Source of the DNA: Pelotomaculum_C sp050950345
GTDB taxonomy: Bacteria; Bacillota; Desulfotomaculia; Desulfotomaculales; Pelotomaculaceae
Reading direction: 5' to 3'
DNA: 64,000 nt
NCBI GenBank assembly: GCA_050950345.1
Contig: JBMNHK010000004.1
Coordinates: forward strand, 1-64,000
Every line of letters begins with the position of its first letter. Positions within the stretch are counted from its first letter, which is position 1. This document shows, piece after piece, positions 34,650 to 43,678 of this stretch. Under the pieces are notes generated by a model that saw nothing but the letters and a program-made list of their open reading frames with translations, did not search any database and was not told where the DNA came from. A program made the position numbers and the translations under genes.

Positions 34650-35276
34650 ATGGGTAAACTATCTTTCTCTGGACAAATCACATCAATCCAACCACGAATA
34701 AGGCTAACCCGTTCATTTGATGAGGTCTCTCATACATATTTGGGCTATGCCATTAAAATCACCGGAACCATTGATGACGAAGAGACCACCTTCTCCATCG
34801 GTATTGGCAAAGCCGCCCAATCTAAGTTCAATTTCAAAGTTAATGACATTATCTCCGGTGTATGCCTTCCTGTTCCGGATCCGGACATGGAGCCAGTGGA
34901 TTACTATAAAGTATCGAAGTTAGCCAAGGTAGCAGAAGGGAAGCAGGGAAGCCTATCAACACCCTGGGAGTTGGTAGCACCTGAGCTGGAGGTTTTTCGC
35001 GAGCGAGGACATCGGAGACTGGCAGCCAGGACTTATGATAGTAAATGCAGTAGCTGTATGTGGGGAGCTAGGATGCCGGTAGAAATAATAGTTGATAATT
35101 GGAACCCCAGGGGCAGAATGAAATACCGGTTTGAAACATTCTGCTATGGACCGTTATCGTGTAAATTATATAAGGCAGGCCCTAATAGGCGGGTTGAAGG
35201 CCGGGGCGGGATGGTGTATGTAGAGGAAGATTGGGTTGATGAAGCTAATGTGGCGCATAGGGGGATGGATGAATAG
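34650..35276 (+). CDS. Conserved-looking protein of unknown function with Cys-rich C-terminus
   Basis: 208 residues, strong ribosome binding site AGAGGAGG. The first about 90 residues look like an OB-fold-like beta barrel (Gly-Gln-Ile-Thr-Ser-Ile-Gln-Pro-Arg-Ile-Arg-Leu...Val-Asn-Asp-Ile-Ile-Ser-Gly). The second part has Lys-Cys-Ser-Ser-Cys-Met-Trp-Gly-Ala and later Cys-Tyr-Gly-Pro-Leu-Ser-Cys-Lys, four cysteines suited to bind zinc or an iron-sulfur cluster. I do not recognise the family. It sits between the YdcF gene and a DUF2188 gene, with no clear functional link to either. Confidence 0.65.
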   Translation: MGKLSFSGQITSIQPRIRLTRSFDEVSHTYLGYAIKITGTIDDEETTFSIGIGKAAQSKFNFKVNDIISGVCLPVPDPDMEPVDYYKVSKLAKVAEGKQGSLSTPWELVAPELEVFRERGHRRLAARTYDSKCSSCMWGARMPVEIIVDNWNPRGRMKYRFETFCYGPLSCKLYKAGPNRRVEGRGGMVYVEEDWVDEANVAHRGMDE

Positions 35277-35334
35277 TTGATAAACAAATACGGTAATAAT
35301 CAGGCAAGCATATGCCAATGATAGGAGGTCTTAA

Positions 35335-35565
35335 ATGCCAAAACAGGATACACACCATGTAGTACCAAATCCAGATGGTGGTTGGAATGTCAAAAGAGGT
35401 GGAGGTCAGAAAGCTAGTCATCACACAGACACAAAGGCAGAAGCAGAAAAGATAGCAAGAGGTATAAGTAAAAATCAGGGCACAGAGCTAATTATTCACG
35501 GAAAAGACGGAAAAATTCAAAGAAAAGACTCACATGGCAACGATCCATATCCTCCCGAAGGTTAA
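35335..35565 (+). CDS. DUF2188 domain protein
   Basis: 76 residues with ribosome binding site GGAGGTC. It matches the DUF2188 pattern: His-His-Val-Val-Pro-Asn-Pro-Asp-Gly-Gly-Trp-Asn-Val-Lys, then Thr-Asp-Thr-Lys-Ala-Glu-Ala, and Gly-Lys-Asp-Gly-Lys-Ile-Gln-x-Lys-Asp-Ser-x-Gly-Asn-Asp near the end. These small soluble proteins are widespread in mobile or accessory regions and have no established function. Confidence 0.85.
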   Translation: MPKQDTHHVVPNPDGGWNVKRGGGQKASHHTDTKAEAEKIARGISKNQGTELIIHGKDGKIQRKDSHGNDPYPPEG

Positions 35566-35636
35566 TTTGAAATATTGATCTCTAGCTTGCCTGATTATTA
35601 AATATTAAGCTAATAAAACAAATTGGAAAATAATGC

Positions 35637-35664
35637 TTGACGGAGGTGTTTTTTACTCTATAAT
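35637..35664 (+). promoter_or_regulatory. Sigma-A promoter of the XRE/ImmA pair
   Basis: TTGACG at 35637-35642, 16-base spacer and TATAAT at 35659-35664. About 104 bases of leader precede the XRE start codon. XRE regulators of this type often repress their own promoter, but no clear operator was identified. Confidence 0.75.
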
Positions 35665-35768
35665 TACGCTATAAGGTGAAATAAGCGGATAAGGGTAAAA
35701 GCACAAATTGTTACTTGGAACGTTTATTTTCAACAATCACCCCATAGCAGTGGAGGGAGGTGTAACAG

Positions 35769-36158
35769 ATGAAGGAACAATACATGAGATTCGGGGATTT
35801 CATTAAAAAGAAGAGAATAAATCATCCAGATGAATTGACTCTCAAAGAAGTATCAAAAATGCTCGGCATATCTCTTTCTTTTTTAAGTGATGTTGAAAAT
35901 AACAGACGAAAACCCTTTGACAAAGACAAAATTGAAATGTTTGCTGAAAAACTAGGTCTTACAGAGGAGGAAAAGGCAACCATGTTTGATTTGGCTGCCA
36001 GGGATCGTAAAGAAGTGCCGTCTGATATTGAAGATATTATGATGTATGGAGAAATTGGCGAAATGGCCCGTTTGGCCCTGAGGAAATCAAATTCTGGTGA
36101 AATCAGTGAAGAAGATTGGAAACAGTTTATCCGAAAAACGAGCAAGAATCAAGAGTAA
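35769..36158 (+). CDS. XRE-family transcriptional regulator
   Basis: 129 residues, ribosome binding site GGAGGGAGGTG. An HTH_3 domain spans about 8-65, with Leu-Lys-Glu-Val-Ser-Lys-Met-Leu-Gly-Ile-Ser-Leu-Ser-Phe-Leu-Ser-Asp-Val-Glu-Asn as the recognition region. The acidic helical C-terminus is likely for dimerisation or contact with its partner. The next gene encodes an ImmA/IrrE-type protease, and such pairs form a relay in which the protease cleaves the repressor on a stress signal, as in ICEBs1. Confidence 0.9.
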   Translation: MKEQYMRFGDFIKKKRINHPDELTLKEVSKMLGISLSFLSDVENNRRKPFDKDKIEMFAEKLGLTEEEKATMFDLAARDRKEVPSDIEDIMMYGEIGEMARLALRKSNSGEISEEDWKQFIRKTSKNQE

Positions 36159-36200
36159 AAAACTTGTATTAACTTAGTACCGAAAGGACGGTGAAGATTA

Positions 36201-36983
36201 TTGATCGAATTCAGATGGAACAGAGTGGATAAAAGGAATAATAATACACCTATTATAAGCGATGCTGAAATAGATGAGTTAGCTGAAATAATATTAGGAG
36301 ACTATAAGCCGCAGCTTTTACAAGAGCCTAGAAAAGTAAAATATGAGCATTTCCTTGAATCTTATCTTGGGGCTAACCTAGATTATAGGCACATATATTA
36401 TGAAGAAGATGAAGGGAGAATTCTTGGAGTAACATCTTTCAACAACCGGGAAAAGCTACCGGTTTTTGATCGGGAAAAAATGTGTCTGGATACGGTCAAA
36501 TTGAAGAAAAACTCCATTGTTTTAGATTTTTATGTGACAGAAGAGGGCAGGGAGGGTTTAGAACTTTTTACCGGTCTGCATGAGGGCGGGCATCTATGGA
36601 TGCATCAAGGTGTTTATGCAAGAAATGAAATGCAGATGTCTTTATTCGGACACGATGCTGAATTAAAACCAGTTACTTGCTGTAGAAGAACGGATATTGA
36701 AAATTTCGGAAGGAAGGGTGGCTATCGGACCGCGGAACAGTGGCGGGAGCACCATGCAGATTTGTTTTTTGCAAGAAAACAAGCATGGGAACAAGAACAA
36801 AAAGCGAAGGAGCGGGAAGAACAAGCTGAATATTTCAAACAGGCATTAACAGCTACGATGGGTGAGAACGGTGACCTGGGGGTTACAGTTCCGGACTATG
36901 TGGATGAGAACGTGAGCACAAAAGTCGTGAAGATAATTCAGAGTTATACCGGGATAGTTAACCGGATGGTGTGGAGGAAGTAG
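36201..36983 (+). CDS. ImmA/IrrE-family metallo-endopeptidase
   Basis: 260 residues from TTG 36201, preceded by AAGGACGGTGAAG. The zinc motif His-Glu-Gly-Gly-His is at 127-131 (in Gly-Leu-His-Glu-Gly-Gly-His-Leu-Trp-Met-His) with a following helix, and Glu-His-His-Ala-Asp-Leu-Phe-Phe-Ala at about 184-192 fits the third-ligand helix. The C-terminus (about 195-260) is a charged coiled coil and helical tail. It is coupled to the XRE gene 42 bases upstream; probable role is cleavage of that repressor. Whether it belongs to a mobile element or a toxin-antitoxin-like pair cannot be told. Confidence 0.88.
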   Translation: MIEFRWNRVDKRNNNTPIISDAEIDELAEIILGDYKPQLLQEPRKVKYEHFLESYLGANLDYRHIYYEEDEGRILGVTSFNNREKLPVFDREKMCLDTVKLKKNSIVLDFYVTEEGREGLELFTGLHEGGHLWMHQGVYARNEMQMSLFGHDAELKPVTCCRRTDIENFGRKGGYRTAEQWREHHADLFFARKQAWEQEQKAKEREEQAEYFKQALTATMGENGDLGVTVPDYVDENVSTKVVKIIQSYTGIVNRMVWRK

Positions 36984-37056
36984 AGAATAAAGGGTAGATG
37001 GAAAACAGCAATTGATCAGTACCTGGAGAACTTATAGTGAGAAAGTTGAATTAGTC

Positions 37057-38167
37057 ATGAAAATACTAATAACCGGTGCGAAAGGTTTCATTGGGAAAAA
37101 TCTTATCGCTGAGCTAAAAAATCGAAAATATACGGATATCCTTGAGTATGCCAGGGATACTGACCCAGTCCTTCTTGATGCTTATTGCCAAGAGACTGAC
37201 TTCGTCTATCATCTGGCTGGTGTAAATCGCCCCAAAGAACAGTCGGAGTATATGGCTGGCAATTTTGGTTTTACTAAAATATTGCTGGATACCCTGAAAA
37301 AACATGGCAATACCTGCCCCGTGCTGATTTCCTCATCAACCCAGGCCACCTATGATAACCCATACGGAGAGAGCAAAAAAGCCGGGGAAGATTTGATGTT
37401 TGCCTATGGCCGGGAAACAGGGGCCAAAGTACTTGTCTATCGTTTTCCCAATGTGTTCGGTAAATGGTGCCGGCCTAATTACAATAGTGCAGTTGCTACA
37501 TTCTGCCATAATATCGCCCGTGGATTGCCTATCACAGTAAATGACCCCAGTGTGGTTATGAATTTAGTCTATATAGACGATGTTGTAGAGGAACTTATCA
37601 ATGCGTTGCAAGGTAAAGAAAACTGTATTGGAGATTTTTGTGCGGTTCCGGTGGTGCACACCATTACTCTTGGGGAAATAGTTGATTTACTATATTCATT
37701 TAAAAATAGTCGTGAAGAGCGCTCTGTTCCCAACATGGCTGACGGGTTTACCGGGAAATTATACAGTACCTATTTAAGCTATCTGCCGGAAGATAAGTTC
37801 AGCTATCCATTGAAAATGAACGTGGATGGGCGGGGTTCATTTACGGAGTTTATCAAGACCCCGGATAGGGGGCAGGTATCCGTCAATATTTCCAAGCCCG
37901 GCATTACCAAAGGCAACCATTGGCACCACAGCTAAAAATGAAAAGTTCCTGGTGGTCAGTGGAACCGGTGTTATCCGCTTCCGGAAAGTTGGCTCTGATG
38001 AAGTCATCGAATATTACGTTAGTGGCGATAGGCTGGAAGTGGTTGATATACCTCCCGGGTATACTCATAACATCGAAAACATTGGTGATACAGACATGGT
38101 CACAATCATGTGGGCTAATGAGCGCTTTAATCCGGAAAAGTCGGATACGTATTATTTAGAGGTGTAA
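37057..38167 (+). pseudogene. capF: CapF-type bifunctional UDP-sugar reductase/epimerase, split by a one-base insertion
   Basis: ATG 37057 begins Met-Lys-Ile-Leu-Ile-Thr-Gly-Ala-Lys-Gly-Phe-Ile-Gly. The SDR domain (about 1-245) has the NAD(P) loop and Pro-Tyr-Gly-Glu-Ser-Lys-Lys. The cupin domain begins Gly-Arg-Gly-Ser-Phe-Thr-Glu-Phe-Ile-Lys-Thr. After Lys-Gly-Asn-His-Trp-His-His the frame stops at 37935. Removing one base (G at 37931) gives the expected Thr-Lys-Asn-Glu-Lys-Phe-Leu-Val-Val and continues to 38167. The repaired length is 369 residues, the length I recall for Staphylococcus CapF. CapF makes a UDP-6-deoxy-talose derivative for capsule L-fucosamine. If the indel is real the enzyme loses most of its cupin domain. 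Confidence 0.85.
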
Positions 38168-38233
38168 CTTGTCTAGCACAATAGAAAACAACTTAAAGTG
38201 GTAAGCTTTTACTTTGTTACTACTATAAGGATT

Positions 38234-38452
38234 TCAATCTAAATTATATGGATTTTCTGAGTCATTATGGTCACTTTGTGTGTTATATGAATTACATGAT
38301 TGACATTCCCAATCTTCACCATCAAAGCAAAAGTCAGTATAAGTTTCACATGCATTGCAATAAGCATAAATGGTATTTCCCAAAGTTATCATTCCTTTGT
38401 AAATTGCAATATTAGTTTTATGCATTATAAACTTTTTGTAAAAATAAAGCAA
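38234..38452 (-). CDS. Possible small zinc-ribbon protein
   Basis: 72 residues in a gap between sugar genes, on the opposite strand. It has two Cys-x-x-Cys pairs (Cys-Asn-Ala-Cys and Cys-Gln-Ser-Cys) separated by about 17 residues, and an acidic tail. The spacing fits a minimal zinc ribbon, and random sequence would rarely give this. There is no convincing ribosome binding site for the first Met; inner Met codons are alternatives. Treat as a tentative gene. Confidence 0.45.
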   Translation of the reverse strand: MLYFYKKFIMHKTNIAIYKGMITLGNTIYAYCNACETYTDFCFDGEDWECQSCNSYNTQSDHNDSENPYNLD

Positions 38453-38651
38453 ATTTTTTCTAATAAAGTTTGTAACTGCTGGCCAGGTTGACTCTTAAGA
38501 AGAACAGTTCCGGCAAGCCGAACTCATTCCCTCTGTAGCAGAAAACCTGGCGTAGTGGGTCTCTCTTTGAGAAAATCAAAGATTATAAAGAAAGGCGTGG
38601 TATTATAAGTAATAAACTATTGGCTAAATGAAAAAATGAGGTGATCACCCC

Positions 38652-39975
38652 ATGCCCCAAATAGCAGTCATCGGCACCGGCTACGTCGGCCTGGTATCCG
38701 GCGCCGTATTATCCGACTTTGGCCACACAGTAACCTGTGTTGATGTTGACCGGGATAAGATTAACGCCCTGAAAAGCGGCGTTATTCCCATTTATGAGCC
38801 CCGGGCTGGAGCCCATAGTTAAGAACAACTACTATTACCAGCGCCTGCGCTTCACCACGGATATCCGGTCTGCCGTGGCAGAAAACGATATCATCTTCAT
38901 CGCCGTGGGCACGCCCCCGGCGGAGGACGGCAGCGCGGATCTGCATTATGTGCTGGACGCGGCCGCAGGCATTGCCGCCCATATGAACGGCTACAAGGCC
39001 ATCGTGAACAAGTCCACCGTGCCGGTGGGCACCGGGCAGCAGGTGAAGGCTGCGGTGCAGTCCATCCTCTCCGGGCGGGGGGTGGACTGTCCCTATGATG
39101 TGGTGTCCAACCCGGAGTTTTTGCGGGAGGGCTCCGCCGTCCACGACTTCATGCATCCCGACCGGGTCATCATCGGGGCGGAAAGCCAGCGGGCCTTCCA
39201 CACCATGAAGGAGGTCTACCGGGTCCTGTATATCAACGAGACCCCCTTTGTGGAGACCAACCTGGAGACCGCGGAGATGATCAAGTACGCCTCCAACGCC
39301 TTCCTGGCCATGAAGATCACCTTCATCAACGAAGTAGCCAACGTTTGTGAAAAGGTGGGCGCGGATGTGCAGAAGGTGGCCAAGGCGATGGGGCGGGACG
39401 GGCGCATTTCCCCCAAGTTCCTGCACGCGGGCCCCGGCTTTGGCGGCAGCTGTTTTCCCAAAGACACCAGGGCCCTGGCCAAGATTGCCCGGGACTGCGG
39501 CGAGGCCATGTCCCTGGTGGAGGCCACGGTGGCGGCCAACGAGCGCCAGAAGTTGAAAATGGTCGAAAAGATTGCAGGCGCCCTGGGGGACCTACATGAT
39601 AAAACCCTGGCCATCCTCGGCGTCACCTTCAAGCCCAACACCGACGACCTGCGGGAGGCCCCGTCCCTGGTGATCCTGCCGGAGCTGGTGCGGCGCGGCG
39701 CCAGGCTGCAGGTCTACGACCCGGCCGGCCGCAAGGAGGGCGCCTGGCGTTTTGCCGCCATCCAGGACAGCCTCACCTGGTGCGATAATACTTATGAAGC
39801 CCTGGCCGGCTCCGACGCCACGGTGGTCCTCACTGAGTGGAACGAGTTTAGAAACCTTGATTTTGCCAGGTTTGCAGAAATTGGCGCGGGCGATTATTTC
39901 TTTGATTTACGCAATATTTACGATAAAAAGAGCATGGTGGAGAAAGGCTTTAAATATTACGGTGTGGGAGTATAA
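38652..39975 (+). pseudogene. ugd: UDP-glucose 6-dehydrogenase, split by a one-base insertion
   Basis: ATG 38652 is preceded by GAGGTGATCACCCC. It starts Met-Pro-Gln-Ile-Ala-Val-Ile-Gly-Thr-Gly-Tyr-Val-Gly-Leu-Val. One extra C in the run 38799-38802 breaks the frame at Tyr-Glu-Pro-Gly-Leu-Glu; the rest, from Gly-Leu-Glu-Pro-Ile-Val-Lys onward, is open to 39975. The repaired protein is 440 residues, standard for the family, with Glu-Phe-Leu-Arg-Glu-Gly-Ser-Ala, the catalytic Gly-Phe-Gly-Gly-Ser-Cys-Phe-Pro-Lys-Asp and Phe-Lys-Pro-Asn-Thr-Asp-Asp-Leu-Arg. It makes UDP-glucuronate. Codon third positions are much richer in G/C than in neighbouring genes, suggesting recent acquisition. Confidence 0.9.
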
Positions 39976-39977
39976 CG

Positions 39978-40979
39978 ATGCGGCTTAAACCGGTTGATAA
40001 CAAAAAGACCTTTCTGGTGACGGGCGCGGCCGGGTTTATCGGCATGCATGTGGCCAAAAGCCTCCTGGACTTGGACTGTACCGTCATCGGCCTGGACAAT
40101 ATCAATGACTATTACGAAGTAAGCCTAAAATATGCCAGGCTGGATATCCTCGGGAAATACGAGGGGTTTACCTTTTATAAAATAGACCTGGCGAACCAAA
40201 GGGCCCTGGAGGCCCTGTTCCGTGAGCACAGGATTGATGTGGTCATAAATCTGGCGGCCCAGGCCGGCGTGCGCTACAGCATTAAAAACCCCAAAGCCTG
40301 TATCGACTCCAACATTGTGGGGTTTTTTAACCTCCTGGAATGCTGCCGGCATTACCCGGTGCAGCACCTTTTGTACGCCTCTTCCAGCTCGGTCTACGGC
40401 AATAACGAAAAAGTGCCTTTTGCCACTGAAGATTTCGTGGACCATCCGGTGAGCCTCTACGCGGCCACCAAGAAGTCCAATGAGCTGATGGCCTACACCT
40501 ACAGCCACCTCTACCGCATACCCGCCACGGGCCTGCGTTTTTTCACAGTCTACGGGCCCTACGGCCGGCCGGACATGGCCTATTTTTCCTTTACCAGAGC
40601 CATCCTGGAAGACAGGCCCATAAAGGTATTCAATCACGGCGACATGTACCGGGATTTCACCTACATTGACGATATCGTCGGCGGCATCCTGCCTTTGATT
40701 GAAAACTCCCCGGTGCTGGGGATGCGGGATGCCCCCTACAAGCTCTACAACATCGGCAACAACCGGCCGGAAAAGCTGATGGACTTCATCGCCGCCATCG
40801 AAGACGCCGTGGGCAAAAAGGCCGTCATGGAGTTCCACCCCATGCAGCAGGGGGAAGTGTACCGGACCTATGCGGATGTGACAGATTTGGTGCGGGACGT
40901 GGGTTTTAAGCCGGACACGCCTGTTCACGAGGGCATCCGGCGGTTTGTGGAGTGGTATAAGGGGTTCTATCAAAGGTAA
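39978..40979 (+). CDS. UDP-glucuronate 4-epimerase
   Basis: 333 residues starting two bases after the dehydrogenase stop. NAD loop Gly-Ala-Ala-Gly-Phe-Ile-Gly at 16-22, Ser-Ser-Ser-Val-Tyr-Gly at about 136-141, catalytic Tyr161-x-x-x-Lys165 and the family motif Ala-Gln-Ala-Gly-Val-Arg-Tyr-Ser. Arg-Phe-Phe-Thr-Val-Tyr-Gly-Pro-x-Gly-Arg-Pro-Asp-Met is typical of UDP-GlcA 4-epimerases (CapI/Lpsl type), as is Tyr-Arg-Asp-Phe-Thr-Tyr-Ile-Asp-Asp. It converts UDP-glucuronate from Ugd to UDP-galacturonate, so the two genes form a coherent pair with shared GC-rich composition. Intact. Confidence 0.92.
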   Translation: MRLKPVDNKKTFLVTGAAGFIGMHVAKSLLDLDCTVIGLDNINDYYEVSLKYARLDILGKYEGFTFYKIDLANQRALEALFREHRIDVVINLAAQAGVRYSIKNPKACIDSNIVGFFNLLECCRHYPVQHLLYASSSSVYGNNEKVPFATEDFVDHPVSLYAATKKSNELMAYTYSHLYRIPATGLRFFTVYGPYGRPDMAYFSFTRAILEDRPIKVFNHGDMYRDFTYIDDIVGGILPLIENSPVLGMRDAPYKLYNIGNNRPEKLMDFIAAIEDAVGKKAVMEFHPMQQGEVYRTYADVTDLVRDVGFKPDTPVHEGIRRFVEWYKGFYQR

Positions 40980-40981
40980 AA

Positions 40982-41011
40982 TTGACACACGGGGGCGGTT
41001 CCCGTGTGTCA
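40982..41011. repeat. REP-like hairpin (GACACACGGG type)
   Basis: GACACACGGG (40984-40993) pairs with CCCGTGTGTC (41001-41010) around a GGCGGTT loop. One of several copies in the window with a GGGG(A)CGGTTC-like core, all in intergenic positions. Confidence 0.85.
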
Positions 41012-41085
41012 CCGTAGTATCTCCCATGCTTATCGAAGAGACGGCAGCTTTTTACATGGCGCAGTAACCGGAGGGGCAAATAATA

Positions 41086-42479
41086 ATGAACATAATTCTA
41101 TTATCAGGTGGATCGGGCAAGAGGCTCTGGCCCCTGTCTAATGATACCAGGTCAAAACAATTTTTAAAGCTCTTAAAGAATGAACAGGGCGAATTTGAGT
41201 CCATGGTGCAGCGTGTTTTTGGCCAGATCAAAAAAGCCGGTATTGAGGCAAATATCGTTGTTGCCACCGTTGCCTCCCAGGTGGACTCGATCAGGAGCCA
41301 GCTCGGTGATCATGTAGATATAGTGTTGGAGCCGGAACGGAGGGATACTTTTCCGGCTATTGCTTTGTCCTCGGCCTATCTGGCGCTGGAAAAGAAGGTG
41401 GATTTGGACGAGGTGGTTTTGGTGCTGCCGGTGGATCCTTATGCGGATATCGAATATTTTCATACATTAATTCAGATGGAGGATGCTGTCAAGAAGCGGG
41501 TGGCTGATATCGTGCTGATGGGTATTAAGCCAACCTATCCCTCCGCCAAGTATGGGTATATTGTGCCGGTGCAGGAGGATGCATGTTCCGTGCGAGCAGC
41601 CGGGGATTTATACGGCTGTAATGTCTATAAAGTCGCAGGTTTTAAGGAAAAGCCTGCTGAAGCTGTCGCAGAAAGGTTAATAGCGGATGGGGCGGTTTGG
41701 AACGGTGGCGTTTTTGCCTTTAAGCTAGGGTTTATGATGGGTATCGTCAACAAGAGCATGGATGCAGCCGGTATTGAAGGTTTTTCATCCTTCGAAGAAG
41801 TGCGGCAGCATTACAGTTCATTTAAGAAAAATAGTTTTGATTATGAAGTCGTGGAGAAGGCGACTTCTGTTGCCATGGTTCCCTATGAGGGCAGTTGGAA
41901 GGACTTGGGGACGTGGAATACATTGACCGAGGAAATGGATGATGAATGCGTCGGCCTGGCCATTGTGGCCGAGGATACAGTGAATACCCATGTGATTAAT
42001 GAACTGTCTATTCCCATAGTGGTTTTGGGCGCGAAAGATATGATTGTAGCCGCCAGCCCGGACGGTATTTTGGTATCGGACAAGCAGAAGAGCTCTTATT
42101 TGAAATCCTATGTGGACGGGATTAATGAGAGGCCTATGTATGAGGAACGCCGCTGGGGAAATTACAAGCTGCTGGACTATAATCAATATGAAGACGGCAC
42201 CAGGTCGCTGACGAAGCATCTGACTATTAAGCGGGGCATAGTATCAGCTACCAGGCCCATAGGGTGAGGGATGAGATCTGGACCATCTTGGAGGGTACCG
42301 GGGATTTGCTGATTGATGGGCATGTCAGAAATGTAAGGCGCGGGGATGTAGCCTATATCACCAAGGGGCAGAAGCATGCCCTGCGGGCCCATGGGGGATG
42401 CGATCTGCATTTTATTGAGGTGCAGATTGGGACGGAATTGGCGGAGACGGATATTGAGAGGTTTGAGTGGGAGTGGTAA
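41086..42479 (+). pseudogene. manC: Mannose-1-phosphate guanylyltransferase (with isomerase/cupin domain), split by one-base deletion
   Basis: ATG 41086 follows GGAGGGG. The nucleotidyltransferase signature Leu-Leu-Ser-Gly-Gly-Ser-Gly-Lys-Arg-Leu-Trp-Pro-Leu-Ser is at residues 4-17, with Phe-Lys-Glu-Lys-Pro at about 187. The frame stops at 42267. A single missing base at about 42239 explains it: with one G added the text reads Gly-Met-Ser-Ile-Ser-Tyr-Gln-Ala-His-Arg and continues through the cupin domain to 42479. The repaired protein is about 464 residues, typical of ManC/AlgA. It makes GDP-mannose. The second half as read lacks its own start site. Confidence 0.88.
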
Positions 42480-42481
42480 AT

Positions 42482-42512
42482 TTGACACAGGGGGACGGTT
42501 CCTTTGTGTCAA
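42482..42512. repeat. REP-like hairpin
   Basis: GACACAGGGGGACGGTTC followed by CTTTGTGTC; stem of about eight pairs. Same family as the copies near 41.0, 47.6, 48.0, 49.6 and 56.9 kb. It lies directly before a truncated YdcF gene and overlaps the region of its ribosome binding site. Confidence 0.85.
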
Positions 42513-42524
42513 TTGGGTGGTATT

Positions 42525-42787
42525 ATGAAGAGACGAAAAAAGTTTATTATCGCCATAACCGTTATTTTAGTTCCATTAATTATAGTCCTGCCCGGCCTGG
42601 GCAGTTACCTGGTAGTGCAAGATGAACCGCAGCCCAGTGATATCATCGTGGTGTTAATGGGCAGCGGGCCGGAGCGGATGCTGGGGGCGGTGGACCTCTA
42701 TCAAGCCGGGTATGCCGGCGAAATAGTGATGGTCAGAAATATGATCAGGGGCTATGACCTGGTAGTGGGCCGGGGGATCAAGTATAA
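42525..42787 (+). pseudogene. YdcF/SanA-family gene, 3' end removed by IS3
   Basis: ATG 42525 (Met-Lys-Arg-Arg-Lys-Lys). Membrane anchor, then Ser-Asp-Ile-Ile-Val-Val-Leu-Met-Gly-Ser-Gly-Pro-Glu-Arg-Met-Leu-Gly-Ala-Val-Asp, very close to the intact copy at 33985. Homology stops after Val-Gly-Arg-Gly-Ile-Lys, where the IS3 copy 3 end begins. About 88 of 213 residues remain. Confidence 0.88.
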
Positions 42788-42852
42788 TGCCCCCTATTGT
42801 CAAGACACGATAAGTGGATTTCTAAGTTAATCTCCTTTCTTGTTTTAGTATT

Positions 42853-43638
42853 TCAGGCAGCTGGGGTAAGCTCGCCACGGTAAACCTGGTCTGGGCATAA
42901 GTCTCCGATTGATGAATGTGGCCGGTACGTGTTGTACTCATGAATATAGCTATTAACGGATTTTCTCAGTTCTCTGGGAGTCTCAAATTCATTTATGTAG
43001 ATCAGATCGTATTTTAGAGTTCTAAAGAAACGTTCGGTTCTGACATTGTCTAAAGCCTGGCCTTTACCATCCATCGAGATTTTAACATCGGCTTCTTCCA
43101 GAAGCTTGATGTAGTCAGGATTCGTAAAGTGGCCTCCTTGATCACTATTGATTATTTCTGGTTTACGGTTACTGAGAGCACGTTTTAAACAGTCCAGAAC
43201 AAATGACTTTTCCAGAGTGTTCGAAAGCTCGTAATCGAAGATGCGCCTGCTGTGCCAGTCAATTATGATAAACAAGTACATGAACCCTTTTTGCATTCGA
43301 ATATAGGTGATATCAATACCCCAGACCTGATCTGGGCGCACAATTTTGAGATTTCTAAGAAGATACGGGCGGATATACTGAGCATGATAGCGCTTGCTAA
43401 GATTGGGCTTGGGGTAGATGGTGTAAATGCCCATAACCCTCATCATTCTGCGGATCTTCTTACGGTTAACTAAGATTTTATCATCGCGTCGGATAATCTT
43501 CGTGATTGTTCTATAGCCCCAGGTGGGGTGAGCAGTGTGTATTTCGTCGATCCTGCGCATGATGAACAAGTCCTCGTCAGAAATGGTTTTCTCTTTCGGA
43601 GGATTGCGATATATGCTGCTGCGATTAATGCCCAGCAA
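42853..43638 (-). CDS. IS3-family transposase OrfB
   Basis: 261 residues. DDE core: Asp in Trp-Gly-Ile-Asp-Ile-Thr-Tyr-Ile, Asp in Asn-Ser-Asp-Gln-Gly-Gly-His-Phe and Glu in Arg-Thr-Glu-Arg-Phe-Phe-Arg-Thr-Leu-Lys, then Tyr-Arg-Pro-His-Ser-Ser-Ile-Gly. The Ser-Asp-Gln-Gly variant places it in a different IS3 subgroup from copies 1 and 4. Intact in sequence. Confidence 0.93.
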   Translation of the reverse strand: MLGINRSSIYRNPPKEKTISDEDLFIMRRIDEIHTAHPTWGYRTITKIIRRDDKILVNRKKIRRMMRVMGIYTIYPKPNLSKRYHAQYIRPYLLRNLKIVRPDQVWGIDITYIRMQKGFMYLFIIIDWHSRRIFDYELSNTLEKSFVLDCLKRALSNRKPEIINSDQGGHFTNPDYIKLLEEADVKISMDGKGQALDNVRTERFFRTLKYDLIYINEFETPRELRKSVNSYIHEYNTYRPHSSIGDLCPDQVYRGELTPAA

Positions 43639-43678
43639 TTCAGCCTGTCGGCTGATGGTTAGGCAGGGATCACTGAGA

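Noticed and set aside
35769..36983. XRE/ImmA pair as an anti-phage defence system
   Set aside because: Nothing beyond the common repressor-protease pairing is visible and no effector gene is adjacent.
38782..39426. Long minus-strand open frame over ugd
   Set aside because: Typical shadow frame in GC-rich coding DNA; the plus strand encodes a clear UDP-glucose dehydrogenase.
40125..41027. 300-codon minus-strand frame over the epimerase
   Set aside because: Antisense shadow of a well-supported gene with matching GC-rich codon structure.
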